This document shows, in pieces, positions 17,034-24,837 of a stretch of 64,000 bases of DNA. The translations under genes and the position numbers were made by a program. The notes below the pieces were generated by a model. That model had not been told where the DNA came from, made no database searches, and saw nothing but the letters and a program-made list of their open reading frames with translations. Source of the stretch: Poriferisodalis sp965221945 (lineage in GTDB: Bacteria > Actinomycetota > Acidimicrobiia > Acidimicrobiales > Poriferisodalaceae). Location of the stretch: the NCBI RefSeq assembly GCF_965221945.1, contig NZ_OZ244925.1, forward strand, positions 2,108,001 through 2,172,000, in the 5' to 3' direction. Each line of letters starts with the position of its first letter. The stretch's first letter is position 1.

Positions 17034-18257
17034 ATGAACGAACCGATGCAGACGCCGCAGTCGCGGGCGCTGTACGAACGTGCGCAGGCGGTGATACCGA
17101 AGGGCGTGTACGGGCATTACGGGCCTGCGGCGCAGAGTGCCGGACCGGTGTTCTTCTCCTCGAGCAACGGAGCCCACTTCACCGATGTCGATGGCAATAC
17201 CTACATCGATTGGATGTGCGCCTATGGGCCCATGATCCTGGGTTACAACCACCCGAAGGTTGACCAGGCAGCCGCCCGGCAGATGGCACAGGGCAACACC
17301 GTCAGCATCGCCGCACCCGTGCTCGTCGACCTTGCCGAACGGCTCGTCGACATGGTCGATGGTGCAGATTGGGCACTGTTCGGCAAGAACGGCGCTGACT
17401 CGACGGGATTGGCGGTGATGGTCGCTCGTGCCGCCACGGGTCGCAAGCGAATCCTGAAGATCCAGGGCGGCTACCACGGATCTGCGCCATGGATGCAAAC
17501 CCCTGGCAACACCGGCACTATCGCCGAGGACCAGGCATTCGTCATCGAAGTGCCGTGGAACGACGCTGCCGCGATCCGAGCCGCGATCGCAGAGCACCCC
17601 GACGACATCGCCTGCTTCATCTCGTCGCCGTACCACCATCCGGTCTTCGCCGACAACGCGCTGCCCGACGACGGCTACTGGGCCGAGGTCGAACAGGCCT
17701 GCCGAGCGGCCGGTGTTGCGATCATCGTCGACGACGTCCGTTCCGGTTTCCGGATCGACCTCGCCGGCTCGCACACGGCGTACGGATTCACGCCCGATCT
17801 GATGTGCTTCGGCAAAGCGCTCGGCAACGGCCACCCGATCGCTGCGCTGGCAGGCAGCGATGCACTAAAGCAGGCTGCCGGCGACACGTTCTACACGGGC
17901 ACACAATTCTTCAACGCAGCGCCGATGGCCGCCGCGCTGGCGACGCTCGAAGAACTCGAGGCCGCAGACGCCGCTACCGCCATCACTGAGATCGGCGAAC
18001 GGCTCGGCAAAGGCCTGGCGGACGTGGCAGCGGCGCACGGCCACGACCTGCGGGTCACCGGCGTGCCGTCGATGCCATATCTGCGCATCATCGGAGACGG
18101 CGGCTCGCGCTTTCACGCCCGGTGGATCTCCGAGTGCATGCAGCGAGGCGCCTACGTGCTCAGCTACCACAACAAATTCGTGTCGCTCGCGCACAGCGAC
18201 GAGGACATCGATCGCACCTGCGACATCGCCGATCAGGCATTCACGGCATTGGCTTGA
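17034..18257 (+). CDS. Class III PLP aminotransferase (glutamate-1-semialdehyde aminomutase-like)
   Basis: The 407-aa protein has the N-terminal DVDGNTYIDWMCAYGPMILG block typical of HemL-like aminotransferases, a PLP-contacting DDV (IIVDDVRSG, 231-239) and the Schiff-base lysine K261 in CFGKALGNGHPI. True HemL has GxMPVGA-type and NSGTEA segments. Here the latter is KNGADSTGLAV, so it is more likely a related catabolic or biosynthetic aminotransferase than a haem enzyme. A strong AGGGGGTAGG ribosome-binding site precedes ATG 17034. The LLM oxidoreductase follows after 61 bases on the same strand and may be co-transcribed. Confidence 0.85.
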   Translation: MNEPMQTPQSRALYERAQAVIPKGVYGHYGPAAQSAGPVFFSSSNGAHFTDVDGNTYIDWMCAYGPMILGYNHPKVDQAAARQMAQGNTVSIAAPVLVDLAERLVDMVDGADWALFGKNGADSTGLAVMVARAATGRKRILKIQGGYHGSAPWMQTPGNTGTIAEDQAFVIEVPWNDAAAIRAAIAEHPDDIACFISSPYHHPVFADNALPDDGYWAEVEQACRAAGVAIIVDDVRSGFRIDLAGSHTAYGFTPDLMCFGKALGNGHPIAALAGSDALKQAAGDTFYTGTQFFNAAPMAAALATLEELEAADAATAITEIGERLGKGLADVAAAHGHDLRVTGVPSMPYLRIIGDGGSRFHARWISECMQRGAYVLSYHNKFVSLAHSDEDIDRTCDIADQAFTALA

Positions 18258-18318
18258 CGCATCCTGATCGGCGCGGCGCCGATCGGATCCGAAATACCCA
18301 CGTCACAGGAGGCGGCGC

Positions 18319-19155
18319 ATGAAATTCGGGTTCACCGTTCCGAACAACTTCGGGGTCGAGGACCCCGCCGACGTCGTCGCTCTGGCGGTGCAGGCAGAGG
18401 AACTCGGCTTCGACTCGGTGTGGGTGAACCACCACGTACTCAATGTGGGCTACGTGTGGGACCGCCTCGGTGAGCGGCCCTACCACGATGCGCTGGTGAC
18501 GCTGACGTGGATTGCGTCACACACACAGCAGGTCCGTCTGGGCACCAGCGTGCTGGTGATGCCGTACCTGCACCCGATGGTGCTGGCCAAAGAGCTCGCA
18601 ACGCTGGACCGACTCAGCGGCGGCCGTCTGGTCGTAGGGCTGGGCGTAGGCAGCCTGCCGGAGGAGAACGAGCTGCTCGGCGTCGGCTACGAGGACCGCG
18701 GCGCGCTCAGCAACGAGTTCATCGAAGTGCTGGATCTACTGTGGACCCAGCCCAGCGCCGACTTCGAAGGGCAGCACTACTCGTTTGAAGGCGCCGTCAG
18801 CTCGCCGAAGCCATTGCAGCAGCCCCGACCGCCGATCCTCATCGGCGGCAACCGCCCGCCGGCCCTGCGGCGCGTTGGCCGGCTGGGAGATGGCTGGCAT
18901 CCGATGATGCTGTCGCCCGAGAGCGTCGCCAAGCGGCTCCCGACCATTCGAGAAGCTGCGGACGCCGCCGGACGACCAGGAATTCCCGCAGAGATATCGG
19001 TCCGCCTCGGCGCCGATGAGCTGACCCAAGAACTGGGAGCCGAATACGCAGCCGTCGGCGTAACCGAGCTGGTGATCTCGTGGAATACCGGCGATGTGGG
19101 AGTGATCAGCGAGGGCCTCGCTGCCTTCGCCAGCGAGCACGGCCTTCGCAGCTGA
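18319..19155 (+). CDS. LLM-class F420-dependent oxidoreductase
   Basis: The 278-aa luciferase-like protein has the TIM-barrel features of the F420-dependent group: AEELGFDSVWVNHH, the RLGTSVLVMPYLHP strand, ATLDRLSGGRLVVGLGVG and PILIGGNRPPALRRVGRLGDGW. The N-terminus (MKFGFTVPNNFG) and an AGGAGG ribosome-binding site 7 bases before the ATG fix the start. The family reduces or oxidises diverse substrates with coenzyme F420, which occurs in actinobacteria. The substrate is unknown. It is convergent with the membrane protein gene, with only four bases between the stops. Confidence 0.88.
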   Translation: MKFGFTVPNNFGVEDPADVVALAVQAEELGFDSVWVNHHVLNVGYVWDRLGERPYHDALVTLTWIASHTQQVRLGTSVLVMPYLHPMVLAKELATLDRLSGGRLVVGLGVGSLPEENELLGVGYEDRGALSNEFIEVLDLLWTQPSADFEGQHYSFEGAVSSPKPLQQPRPPILIGGNRPPALRRVGRLGDGWHPMMLSPESVAKRLPTIREAADAAGRPGIPAEISVRLGADELTQELGAEYAAVGVTELVISWNTGDVGVISEGLAAFASEHGLRS

Positions 19156-19159
19156 GCGC

Positions 19160-19996
19160 CTAGCGCCGGCCCCTGCCCTTCGCCCGGAACGAGTTGCGCA
19201 TCTGGTCGGCGTCGTAGCCGCCGAGCACCTGGCCGTCGGTGGCATATACGTAGAGCGCCGTCTTGAAGTAGATGCCCAAGGCACCTACTACGACCATCAC
19301 CGTCACGACACCCGCAAGGCCGACGGCTGTACCGACGACGATGCCGACAGCGCCCGGAACGATCAGACCAATCAGCACGCCGACGATGACCGCGGGGAGC
19401 ATCAGCACGAAGCCGAGCAGGCCGAATCCCGCTTGAGAGATCAGGTTCTCGCCCCAGGTCTGTCGAACCAGACCGCCCGACCGTTTGATGCTGGAGATCG
19501 GCCCTTCATCATCGACGATGATGGCGGGAACGACGAGATAGGTGGCAATGGCCCAGGCTGCCTCGGCGAACCACGTGAGGATGCTTCCGAGCGCTCCTAG
19601 GCGCTCTCGGAGCATTCGAATCAGGATGCCGACGGTGGCAGTGATGACCGCCCAGCCAAACAGGCTCGGCAGGTGCATCGCAGCCCGACCCATGGCGCTG
19701 CGCACGGTGGGGTCTCCACCCGACATCCGGTCATAGGCGCCCGCCACAAGCGCCCCTTCGAAGAAGACGCCGATGGCTGTTGCAGCCACGACAAACAAGA
19801 AGCCGAGTACCGCCATGCTGCCGCTGACGCTGCCCTCCTCGACATCGCCGACGACGAAGCCCACTACGCATGCAGCAGCAACGAGGGCGAGAATCGCGAG
19901 CATGCTGAGGACTGGCAGCCACAGCAGTTCCCGGTCCTGCTTCAGCAATGACCACGAGGTCTTCGTCAGTCGCCACGTATTTGCCATTCGGCCCAT
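19160..19996 (-). CDS. Polytopic membrane protein (DUF6159-like)
   Basis: The 278-aa protein starts MGRMANTWRLTKTSWSLLKQ and has about six hydrophobic helices. A cytoplasmic-looking segment SIKRSGGLVRQTWGENLISQ lies in the middle and a basic tail follows YDADQMRNSF. The N-terminal and C-terminal patterns match a widespread actinobacterial and archaeal membrane family of unknown function. ATG 19996 has AGGAG at 7-base spacing. The ATG two codons upstream is too close to that site. Confidence 0.75.
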   Translation of the reverse strand: MGRMANTWRLTKTSWSLLKQDRELLWLPVLSMLAILALVAAACVVGFVVGDVEEGSVSGSMAVLGFLFVVAATAIGVFFEGALVAGAYDRMSGGDPTVRSAMGRAAMHLPSLFGWAVITATVGILIRMLRERLGALGSILTWFAEAAWAIATYLVVPAIIVDDEGPISSIKRSGGLVRQTWGENLISQAGFGLLGFVLMLPAVIVGVLIGLIVPGAVGIVVGTAVGLAGVVTVMVVVGALGIYFKTALYVYATDGQVLGGYDADQMRNSFRAKGRGRR

Positions 19997-20148
19997 TGCC
20001 ATGCTCCTAGGTGGGTCGGCTCCCCGCCGACGGAACGAAAGCAGCACCCGCAGGTCACGCTGGAGCGCCGCGCCGAACCCGAGCGTACCCAGCTCACGTG
20101 ACACCGGATCATCACGTCGGTGAACGCGCTGCGACGGGCCGCGCCGGC

Positions 20149-21066
20149 TCAGCGAGCGGTGCCTGCCGGTTCGGGTTCGCGACGCGAGTTGGTTGGCGTG
20201 CGAATCACCATCGCCACCGAGAACAGCACAACGGCGCCGCCGGCGAATTGGGTCAGCGTGACCGGCTCCGCGTGGATCATCCACGCCAGCCCCACCGCCA
20301 CGATGTGCATGGCCAGCACGTACAGCGACGACCGGGCGACCTCAATGTGGGCATGGCACCAGGTCATGAGGACGTGACCGAACACGCCGGTGACGAACGC
20401 CACGATGACGATCCAGAGCCAGTCGTAGCCGCCGAACTCCCGCCAACCCTCCGGCGAGACCCACAGCAAGGTGGGCGGGATTGCCGCAATCAGCGACCAG
20501 AAGTTGATGCCGGCCATCCACTCCATTGGATCCACGGCGCTCGCGGAGCGCGCCATACGCGTCAACACGAAATAGACGGTGAACGTCAGCACCGACATTG
20601 CGGTCAGGAACAGTCCGAATGGACTTGCGCGGAAGTCTCCGCCGGCACCAGCGATCACGCCAACGGCACCGCCCACCCCGAGCATCGTGAAGGCGATCTG
20701 GCGGAAGCCGACCCTGTCGCCGAACAGGGGTCCCACGACCGCCAGGAGCATGGCCGGCTGCAGGGCCATCATGACCGACATCACCGAGATCGTGACCTCC
20801 TGCACTGCGGCGAAGACGAAGACCATGTTGATGCCGAAGGACAGACCCGGCAGCATTGTCTGCCAGAACACCCGCCGAGACAGCCAGCGGCCGCGCAGCG
20901 CCAGCACTGCCAGCAAGAACGGTGTCGACATCCCGAAACGGATGACAGCGCTGACCATCGGGGGCGCACTGAGCAGCTTCGCTATCGGCGGGCCCATGCC
21001 CCAGGAGATGACGACGAGCCCCATGATGACGAGCGGTAACGCGGCGCTGGTGGGACGCACAGGCAT
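20149..21066 (-). CDS. EamA/DMT-family transporter
   Basis: The 305-aa protein has ten predicted hydrophobic helices arranged as two EamA repeats. The first repeat runs from about residue 8 (SAALPLVIMGLVVISWG) and the second from about 150. A conserved E/Q-rich loop (QEVTISVMSVMMALQPAMLL) is typical of drug/metabolite exporters. ATG at 21066 is selected because upstream residues in the frame are not membrane-like. The substrate is unknown. The 290-base gap upstream is shared with the divergent SDR gene and probably holds both promoters; I see no clear motif in it. Confidence 0.83.
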   Translation of the reverse strand: MPVRPTSAALPLVIMGLVVISWGMGPPIAKLLSAPPMVSAVIRFGMSTPFLLAVLALRGRWLSRRVFWQTMLPGLSFGINMVFVFAAVQEVTISVMSVMMALQPAMLLAVVGPLFGDRVGFRQIAFTMLGVGGAVGVIAGAGGDFRASPFGLFLTAMSVLTFTVYFVLTRMARSASAVDPMEWMAGINFWSLIAAIPPTLLWVSPEGWREFGGYDWLWIVIVAFVTGVFGHVLMTWCHAHIEVARSSLYVLAMHIVAVGLAWMIHAEPVTLTQFAGGAVVLFSVAMVIRTPTNSRREPEPAGTAR

Positions 21067-21356
21067 TACCCCGTCGGCGGGCCTCGGTAGTAGGGAAGTT
21101 CGGGCGCCGTTGAGGGGATCCCCGATGTCACCTGCTCGACCGATGGCAGGCGCCACAACGAAGATGGCACCGCCTCGGCTCGACGGTTCGGGGATGCTGC
21201 CGCCCCACGGCGCAGCCCGATCCGATCCCCTCACCCGAGCGAGGCTAGGGCTGTTTCGCCGGCTGAGCCCCGGATCGCCGTTCGTCCGGTAAGGGGCAGC
21301 CTCCGCCAATACGCTGCGATCCGCAGGCAGTTCAGCCTGCGGCACAGGGAGAAACC

Positions 21357-22163
21357 ATGACCGACGAGGCCAGCGCCGACGACATCGGGTCCGAAAGCAG
21401 CCTGGCACCGCAGTGGTCGATTGATCTCAGTGGCCAGACGGCGTTCGTCACCGGCACTACCTCAGGATTGGGCAGGCGCTTCGCCACCGTGCTTGCTGCG
21501 TGCGGTGCCAGCGTGGTCATCTGCGGCCGGCGTGTCGAGCGGCTGAACGCCCTGGCGGCCGAGTTGGAGGCCGACGGCGCAACAGTGCTGCCGATGCCGC
21601 TCGATGTCACCGACACCGAGGCGCTGTTCGGTGCCGTCGCAACCGCCGAAGAACAGCTCGGGCCGGTGCAGATCCTCGTGAACAACGCCGGCAAGCCCGA
21701 CGCCCGCCTGGCGCTCAAGATGGACCCGGCGTTTGTGGACGAGATGATCGCCACAAATCTCACCTCGCTGTTCCACCTGTCCTGTGAGGTCACCCGGCGA
21801 CTGATCACGGCTGAGCTGCCGGGCCGGATCGTCAACATCTCCTCGGGGGCCGCCTTCAGGGCACCGATCGGGACCTCGATGTACGCCGTCACCAAGGGTG
21901 CTGTCGTGCGCATGACCGAAGTGCTGGCGCAGGAATTCGCCCGTTACAACGTGAACGTCAACGCCATTGCCCCGGGCGCGTTCGAGAGCGAGATGATGGA
22001 CGGCATGCTCGAACGCATGGGTGACATCACCAAGATGTTCCCCCGCCGACGCCTCGGCAAGGCCTCGCAGCTCGACTCGACGCTGCTGTACCTGGTGTCG
22101 CCGCTGTCGGATTTCGTTTCGGGAACCTGCATCACCGTCGACGACGCGCAAGGAGCCGGCTGA
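21357..22163 (+). CDS. SDR family oxidoreductase
   Basis: The 268-aa classical SDR has the cofactor motif TGTTSGLG (residues 32-39), NNAG in strand 4, catalytic S162/S163 (NISSG) and YAVTK (Y176, K180). RR at 58-59, after the second strand, may favour NADP(H). The protein ends SGTCITVDDAQGAG, where most relatives have a D-G-G end. GGGAG lies about 6 bases before the ATG. The downstream phytanoyl-CoA dioxygenase gene begins five bases after the stop, so the two form an operon and may act on the same substrate. Confidence 0.88.
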   Translation: MTDEASADDIGSESSLAPQWSIDLSGQTAFVTGTTSGLGRRFATVLAACGASVVICGRRVERLNALAAELEADGATVLPMPLDVTDTEALFGAVATAEEQLGPVQILVNNAGKPDARLALKMDPAFVDEMIATNLTSLFHLSCEVTRRLITAELPGRIVNISSGAAFRAPIGTSMYAVTKGAVVRMTEVLAQEFARYNVNVNAIAPGAFESEMMDGMLERMGDITKMFPRRRLGKASQLDSTLLYLVSPLSDFVSGTCITVDDAQGAG

Positions 22164-22167
22164 GGTC

Positions 22168-23118
22168 GTGAGCGCGGCTGACACCACCGCTGGCGTCGGG
22201 CTCACCGACCTCGAGGTGGCGGCGCAGCACTGGCAAGAGCACGGCTGGGTGCTCGTGGACGGGCTCGTGCCGACCGCGGACATCGATCATGCGGTGGAGG
22301 AACTGTGGAACCTGTACCCGCACCCTGATGAGTTCCACGCCGACGACCCCGCTGTGCGAGATCGCTTCGTCGGCAGCAGCTTCAACCAAGGCCACAAGTT
22401 CCCCAAGGCCGACGCTGAGGGCGCCGCCTTCCGGCCCAAGCAATTCCTGGGGCACAACCTGTTCCCCTACACGTCGCCGCGGCTGAACCGGCTGCAGGTG
22501 CATCCCAACGTCACAGCGTTCGCCAGACTGGCGATGGGCATCGATGACATCCGCATCTACCAGGCCCGCATCTGGGGCAAGTACACCGGCGTCACCAACT
22601 ACGAGCAGCCCTTCCACCAGGATCGGAACCACAACGTCGTGCCCGACCGCCTCGAGCCCGGCTGGTGGAACCTGGAGGGGTTCCTGTACCTCAGCGACGT
22701 CGAACCTGATGTGGCGCCGACCGAGATCGCGGGAGGCCCAGCCGACACGTCACGGCCCTACGACGGGCCACCCGAGGGCGAGCGGTTCTCCGCCGCCGGC
22801 GGCCGGGGCTCGTATCTGGCATACCGGCCCGACGTGTGGCACCGAGGTGTCGACCTGACGCGGCCCGGCGGCAGCCGCTTCCTCATGAGCGCCTCATTCA
22901 AGCCGGCAGGTGCCGACTGGATGGGCTACGACAACGTGCAACCGGTGACCGTCGGGCGGCCGTGGATCACGTTTGCTGCCACTTGTTCGCCTGAGGAGTT
23001 AGCGCTGTTCGGCGCCCCACTGCCCGGCCATCCGTACTGGACTCCCGAGCTGGTGAACGCCCTCGAACGTCGCTACCCCGGCATCGACGCCAGCCCCTAC
23101 CGGGCCGCCCTGGCCTGA
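22168..23118 (+). CDS. Phytanoyl-CoA dioxygenase (PhyH) family Fe(II)/2-oxoglutarate oxygenase
   Basis: The 316-aa product has the double-stranded beta-helix iron site H150-x-D152 (PFHQDRNHN) and distal H225 (DVWHRGVDL), followed by R237, which would hold 2-oxoglutarate. The family hydroxylates or otherwise oxidises diverse small molecules. The GTG at 22168 is chosen because it sits just after the SDR stop and gives a normal-length protein; upstream residues in this frame overlap the SDR. The pairing with an SDR suggests hydroxylation followed by alcohol oxidation, which is inference. Confidence 0.85.
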   Translation: MSAADTTAGVGLTDLEVAAQHWQEHGWVLVDGLVPTADIDHAVEELWNLYPHPDEFHADDPAVRDRFVGSSFNQGHKFPKADAEGAAFRPKQFLGHNLFPYTSPRLNRLQVHPNVTAFARLAMGIDDIRIYQARIWGKYTGVTNYEQPFHQDRNHNVVPDRLEPGWWNLEGFLYLSDVEPDVAPTEIAGGPADTSRPYDGPPEGERFSAAGGRGSYLAYRPDVWHRGVDLTRPGGSRFLMSASFKPAGADWMGYDNVQPVTVGRPWITFAATCSPEELALFGAPLPGHPYWTPELVNALERRYPGIDASPYRAALA

Positions 23119-23143
23119 CCGTCCGCAGATGGCGCGTGTGACA

Positions 23144-23190
23144 TTGTAAATCCAATAATTCCTCTGAAATCGGAATTAATGGATTTACAA
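23144..23190. promoter_or_regulatory. 19-bp inverted repeat, likely autoregulatory operator of the AbiEi-like gene
   Basis: The left arm 23144-23162 and right arm 23172-23190 are inverted copies matching at 18 of 19 positions (TTGTAAATCC core), separated by 9 bases. The site is AT-rich and ends 7 bases before the AbiEi-like start, so it overlaps where the promoter and ribosome-binding site should be. AbiEi antitoxins are known to bind inverted repeats and repress their own operon, so operator function is the natural reading. Confidence 0.72.
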
Positions 23191-23197
23191 TATCCAT

Positions 23198-23995
23198 ATG
23201 GACCAAATTGGTGAGCCTGGAGGGCTGTCGGGCGCCCGTCGGCGAGAGCTTGCGATCCTGTTCGGAGACGGAGCGCGAACAGTGAGCGTTGAGGCTGCCG
23301 CCGGTGCGCTGGACGTGAGTCCAGAGACTGCTGCGAGGCGACTGTCGGCCTTGGCGTCTCGAGGGTGGCTGAGGCGGATTCGTCGAGGGTTGTACCTCGC
23401 GGTGCCAGTAGATGCGAAGAACCCTGGTGCCTGGACAGAGGACCCGTGGTACCTCGCTGATCTGGTGTGGAAGCCCTGTTACATCGGAGGGTGGTCAGCC
23501 GCGAATCACTGGGCGCTAACCGACCAGGTCTTTCGATCGACCATCGTCATGACAGCCCAACGGATAAGGCGGGTCGAGCAGGAACTCGCAGGGGCCGCTT
23601 TTGTGGTGCGCCACGTCAACCCGGAGCTCCTGACGTGGGGCCTTGAAGGGGAATGGCGCCATAACCACCAAGTCCTTGTGTCCAGTCCTCAACGGACGGT
23701 CGCCGACTTGCTCTCGAACCCAGCGCTGGGTGGCGGAATTCGCCACTCAATGGAGATCCTTGATTCACTGCTGGCTGACACGAGCATCGACAGCCTCCTT
23801 GAGGCCGTGAGGCGCCTCGGCAACGGCGCCGGTCTCAAGAGACTCGGTTATCTCTTGGAGCAACTTGGACACAGCGCCGACGCAATCGACGAACCCATGA
23901 CCACTGGTATCTCGCTCTTAGACCCAGCGCTGCCGGCCGACGGTTCGAGATCGCCCCGATGGGGTTTGCGAGTGAATGCGGACGTATCCGCGTGA
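23198..23995 (+). CDS. AbiEi-family antitoxin / transcriptional regulator (type IV TA)
   Basis: The 265-aa protein has an N-terminal winged-helix region (about 15-70: ETAARRLSALASRGWLRRI, then RGLYLAVPVD). An AbiEi-type C-terminal domain follows, with YIGGWSAANHWALTDQVF and SSPQRTVADLL. In AbiE systems this protein represses the operon and counters the AbiEii nucleotidyltransferase toxin. The next frame begins inside its stop codon (GTGA overlap), exactly as toxins do in this family, but it encodes only 30 residues. The antitoxin itself appears full length and keeps a strong upstream palindrome. Confidence 0.8.
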   Translation: MDQIGEPGGLSGARRRELAILFGDGARTVSVEAAAGALDVSPETAARRLSALASRGWLRRIRRGLYLAVPVDAKNPGAWTEDPWYLADLVWKPCYIGGWSAANHWALTDQVFRSTIVMTAQRIRRVEQELAGAAFVVRHVNPELLTWGLEGEWRHNHQVLVSSPQRTVADLLSNPALGGGIRHSMEILDSLLADTSIDSLLEAVRRLGNGAGLKRLGYLLEQLGHSADAIDEPMTTGISLLDPALPADGSRSPRWGLRVNADVSA

Positions 23996-24084
23996 TTACA
24001 CAGCGCGAGATTGCTAAGTGGACGATCAACAAGTGCGGCATGCGGCTCGTCTTGGACGATCGGTCGTATCGCCCAGGGCGTTAG
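23992..24084 (+). pseudogene. Truncated AbiEii-type toxin start
   Basis: A GTG overlapping the antitoxin stop opens a 30-codon frame starting MITQREIAKW. This closely resembles the normal N-terminus of AbiEii nucleotidyltransferase toxins (MIT/S-x-x-EI-x-x-W). After about 11 residues the similarity ends, and the frame closes with TAG at 24082. The nucleotidyltransferase domain (normally about 280 further residues) is absent. This looks like a deletion junction and not a small gene. Confidence 0.62.
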
Positions 24085-24422
24085 CGGATAGGTGACGTCT
24101 CGGAGAGCTGCCGTCGTGCGTTCCTCGTGCAGATTTGCCGCCTGTGGCGGCATTTCTGCGCAAAGTCCGACGCCAGGCAATTTTCTGCGTAAATTTGCCG
24201 CCTGTGGCGGCATTTCTGCGCAAAGTACAGGCCGTCGAGGCTGCCGGGCATCGACGCCGAGCGGCCCGGCGCGGCAGCATCGCTGTAGGCGACCATCGTC
24301 TAGCGAGACGACCTGGCCTGACCGCCGGAGACGCAGTCTCTACCGCGCAACCTTTGTGACTCGTCTTATGCTGCCTTCTCAGTCATGATTGAGTCGCATC
24401 TGAGCTGTGACGGAAGTGCGCT
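24085..24422. repeat. Gap with two identical 34-bp hairpin-bearing repeats
   Basis: No gene is seen in this 338-base gap. It contains two identical 34-base direct repeats, 24133-24166 and 24193-24226, exactly 60 bases apart. Each holds the perfect hairpin GCCGCC-TGT-GGCGGC followed by ATTTCTGCGCAAAGT. A partial third copy of the flank (TTTCTGCGTAAATTTGCCG) joins them. They resemble short palindromic interspersed repeats. The rest of the gap shows nothing recognisable. Confidence 0.8.
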
Positions 24423-24686
24423 ATGGATCAACTGGCCGCCCGGGAATCCGAAGACGACTTCGAAGCTGCAATGCGTCGTCTCGCACAACGCGAGGGTGTG
24501 TCGTTGAACAAGGCTGCACTGAGATTGCTGCGCAAAGGCGCGGGTCTGTCCGACGACGCTGAACGAACCGACATGGTCGGCACATCGCTCGACCATCTGA
24601 TCGGCAGCTGGACGCCGACTGAAGCTGACGAGATCGACCGCGCTCTCGCGGACTTCGAGACCGTCGACGAGGCCTCCCGGGCGTGA
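24423..24686 (+). CDS. VapB-like antitoxin (intact)
   Basis: The 87-aa protein has a short ribbon-helix-helix-like start (EAAMRRLAQREGVSLNKAALRLLRKG) and an acidic C-terminal tail (TEADEIDRALADFETVDEA), as in VapB antitoxins that pair with PIN-domain toxins. The downstream frame overlaps its stop by 4 bases and begins like a VapC toxin, supporting the call. ATG at 24423 has no strong ribosome-binding site. Confidence 0.72.
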   Translation: MDQLAARESEDDFEAAMRRLAQREGVSLNKAALRLLRKGAGLSDDAERTDMVGTSLDHLIGSWTPTEADEIDRALADFETVDEASRA

Positions 24687-24796
24687 GGCTCCTCCTGGAC
24701 TCCAACGCGTACTCGCTGCTCATGCGAGGACACGAGCAGGTGGCAGAGCTGGTGCGAAACGACGGGCTTGTCTGGGTGCCGATCTCAGCGAGCTGA
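24683..24796 (+). pseudogene. Truncated VapC (PIN-domain) toxin
   Basis: The frame starts with GTG overlapping the antitoxin stop and encodes 37 residues beginning MRLLLDSNAYSLLMRGHEQV, the standard VapC N-terminus with the first catalytic aspartate. It continues to WVPIS and then stops at 24794. A normal VapC is about 130 residues and needs further acidic residues, so this fragment cannot be an active RNase. The next gene starts only 41 bases downstream, which indicates an internal or 3' deletion. Confidence 0.75.
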
Positions 24797-24837
24797 GCCC
24801 TTCGGCGACCCAGCGCCGCGCAGTAGCGTCGGCGGCC

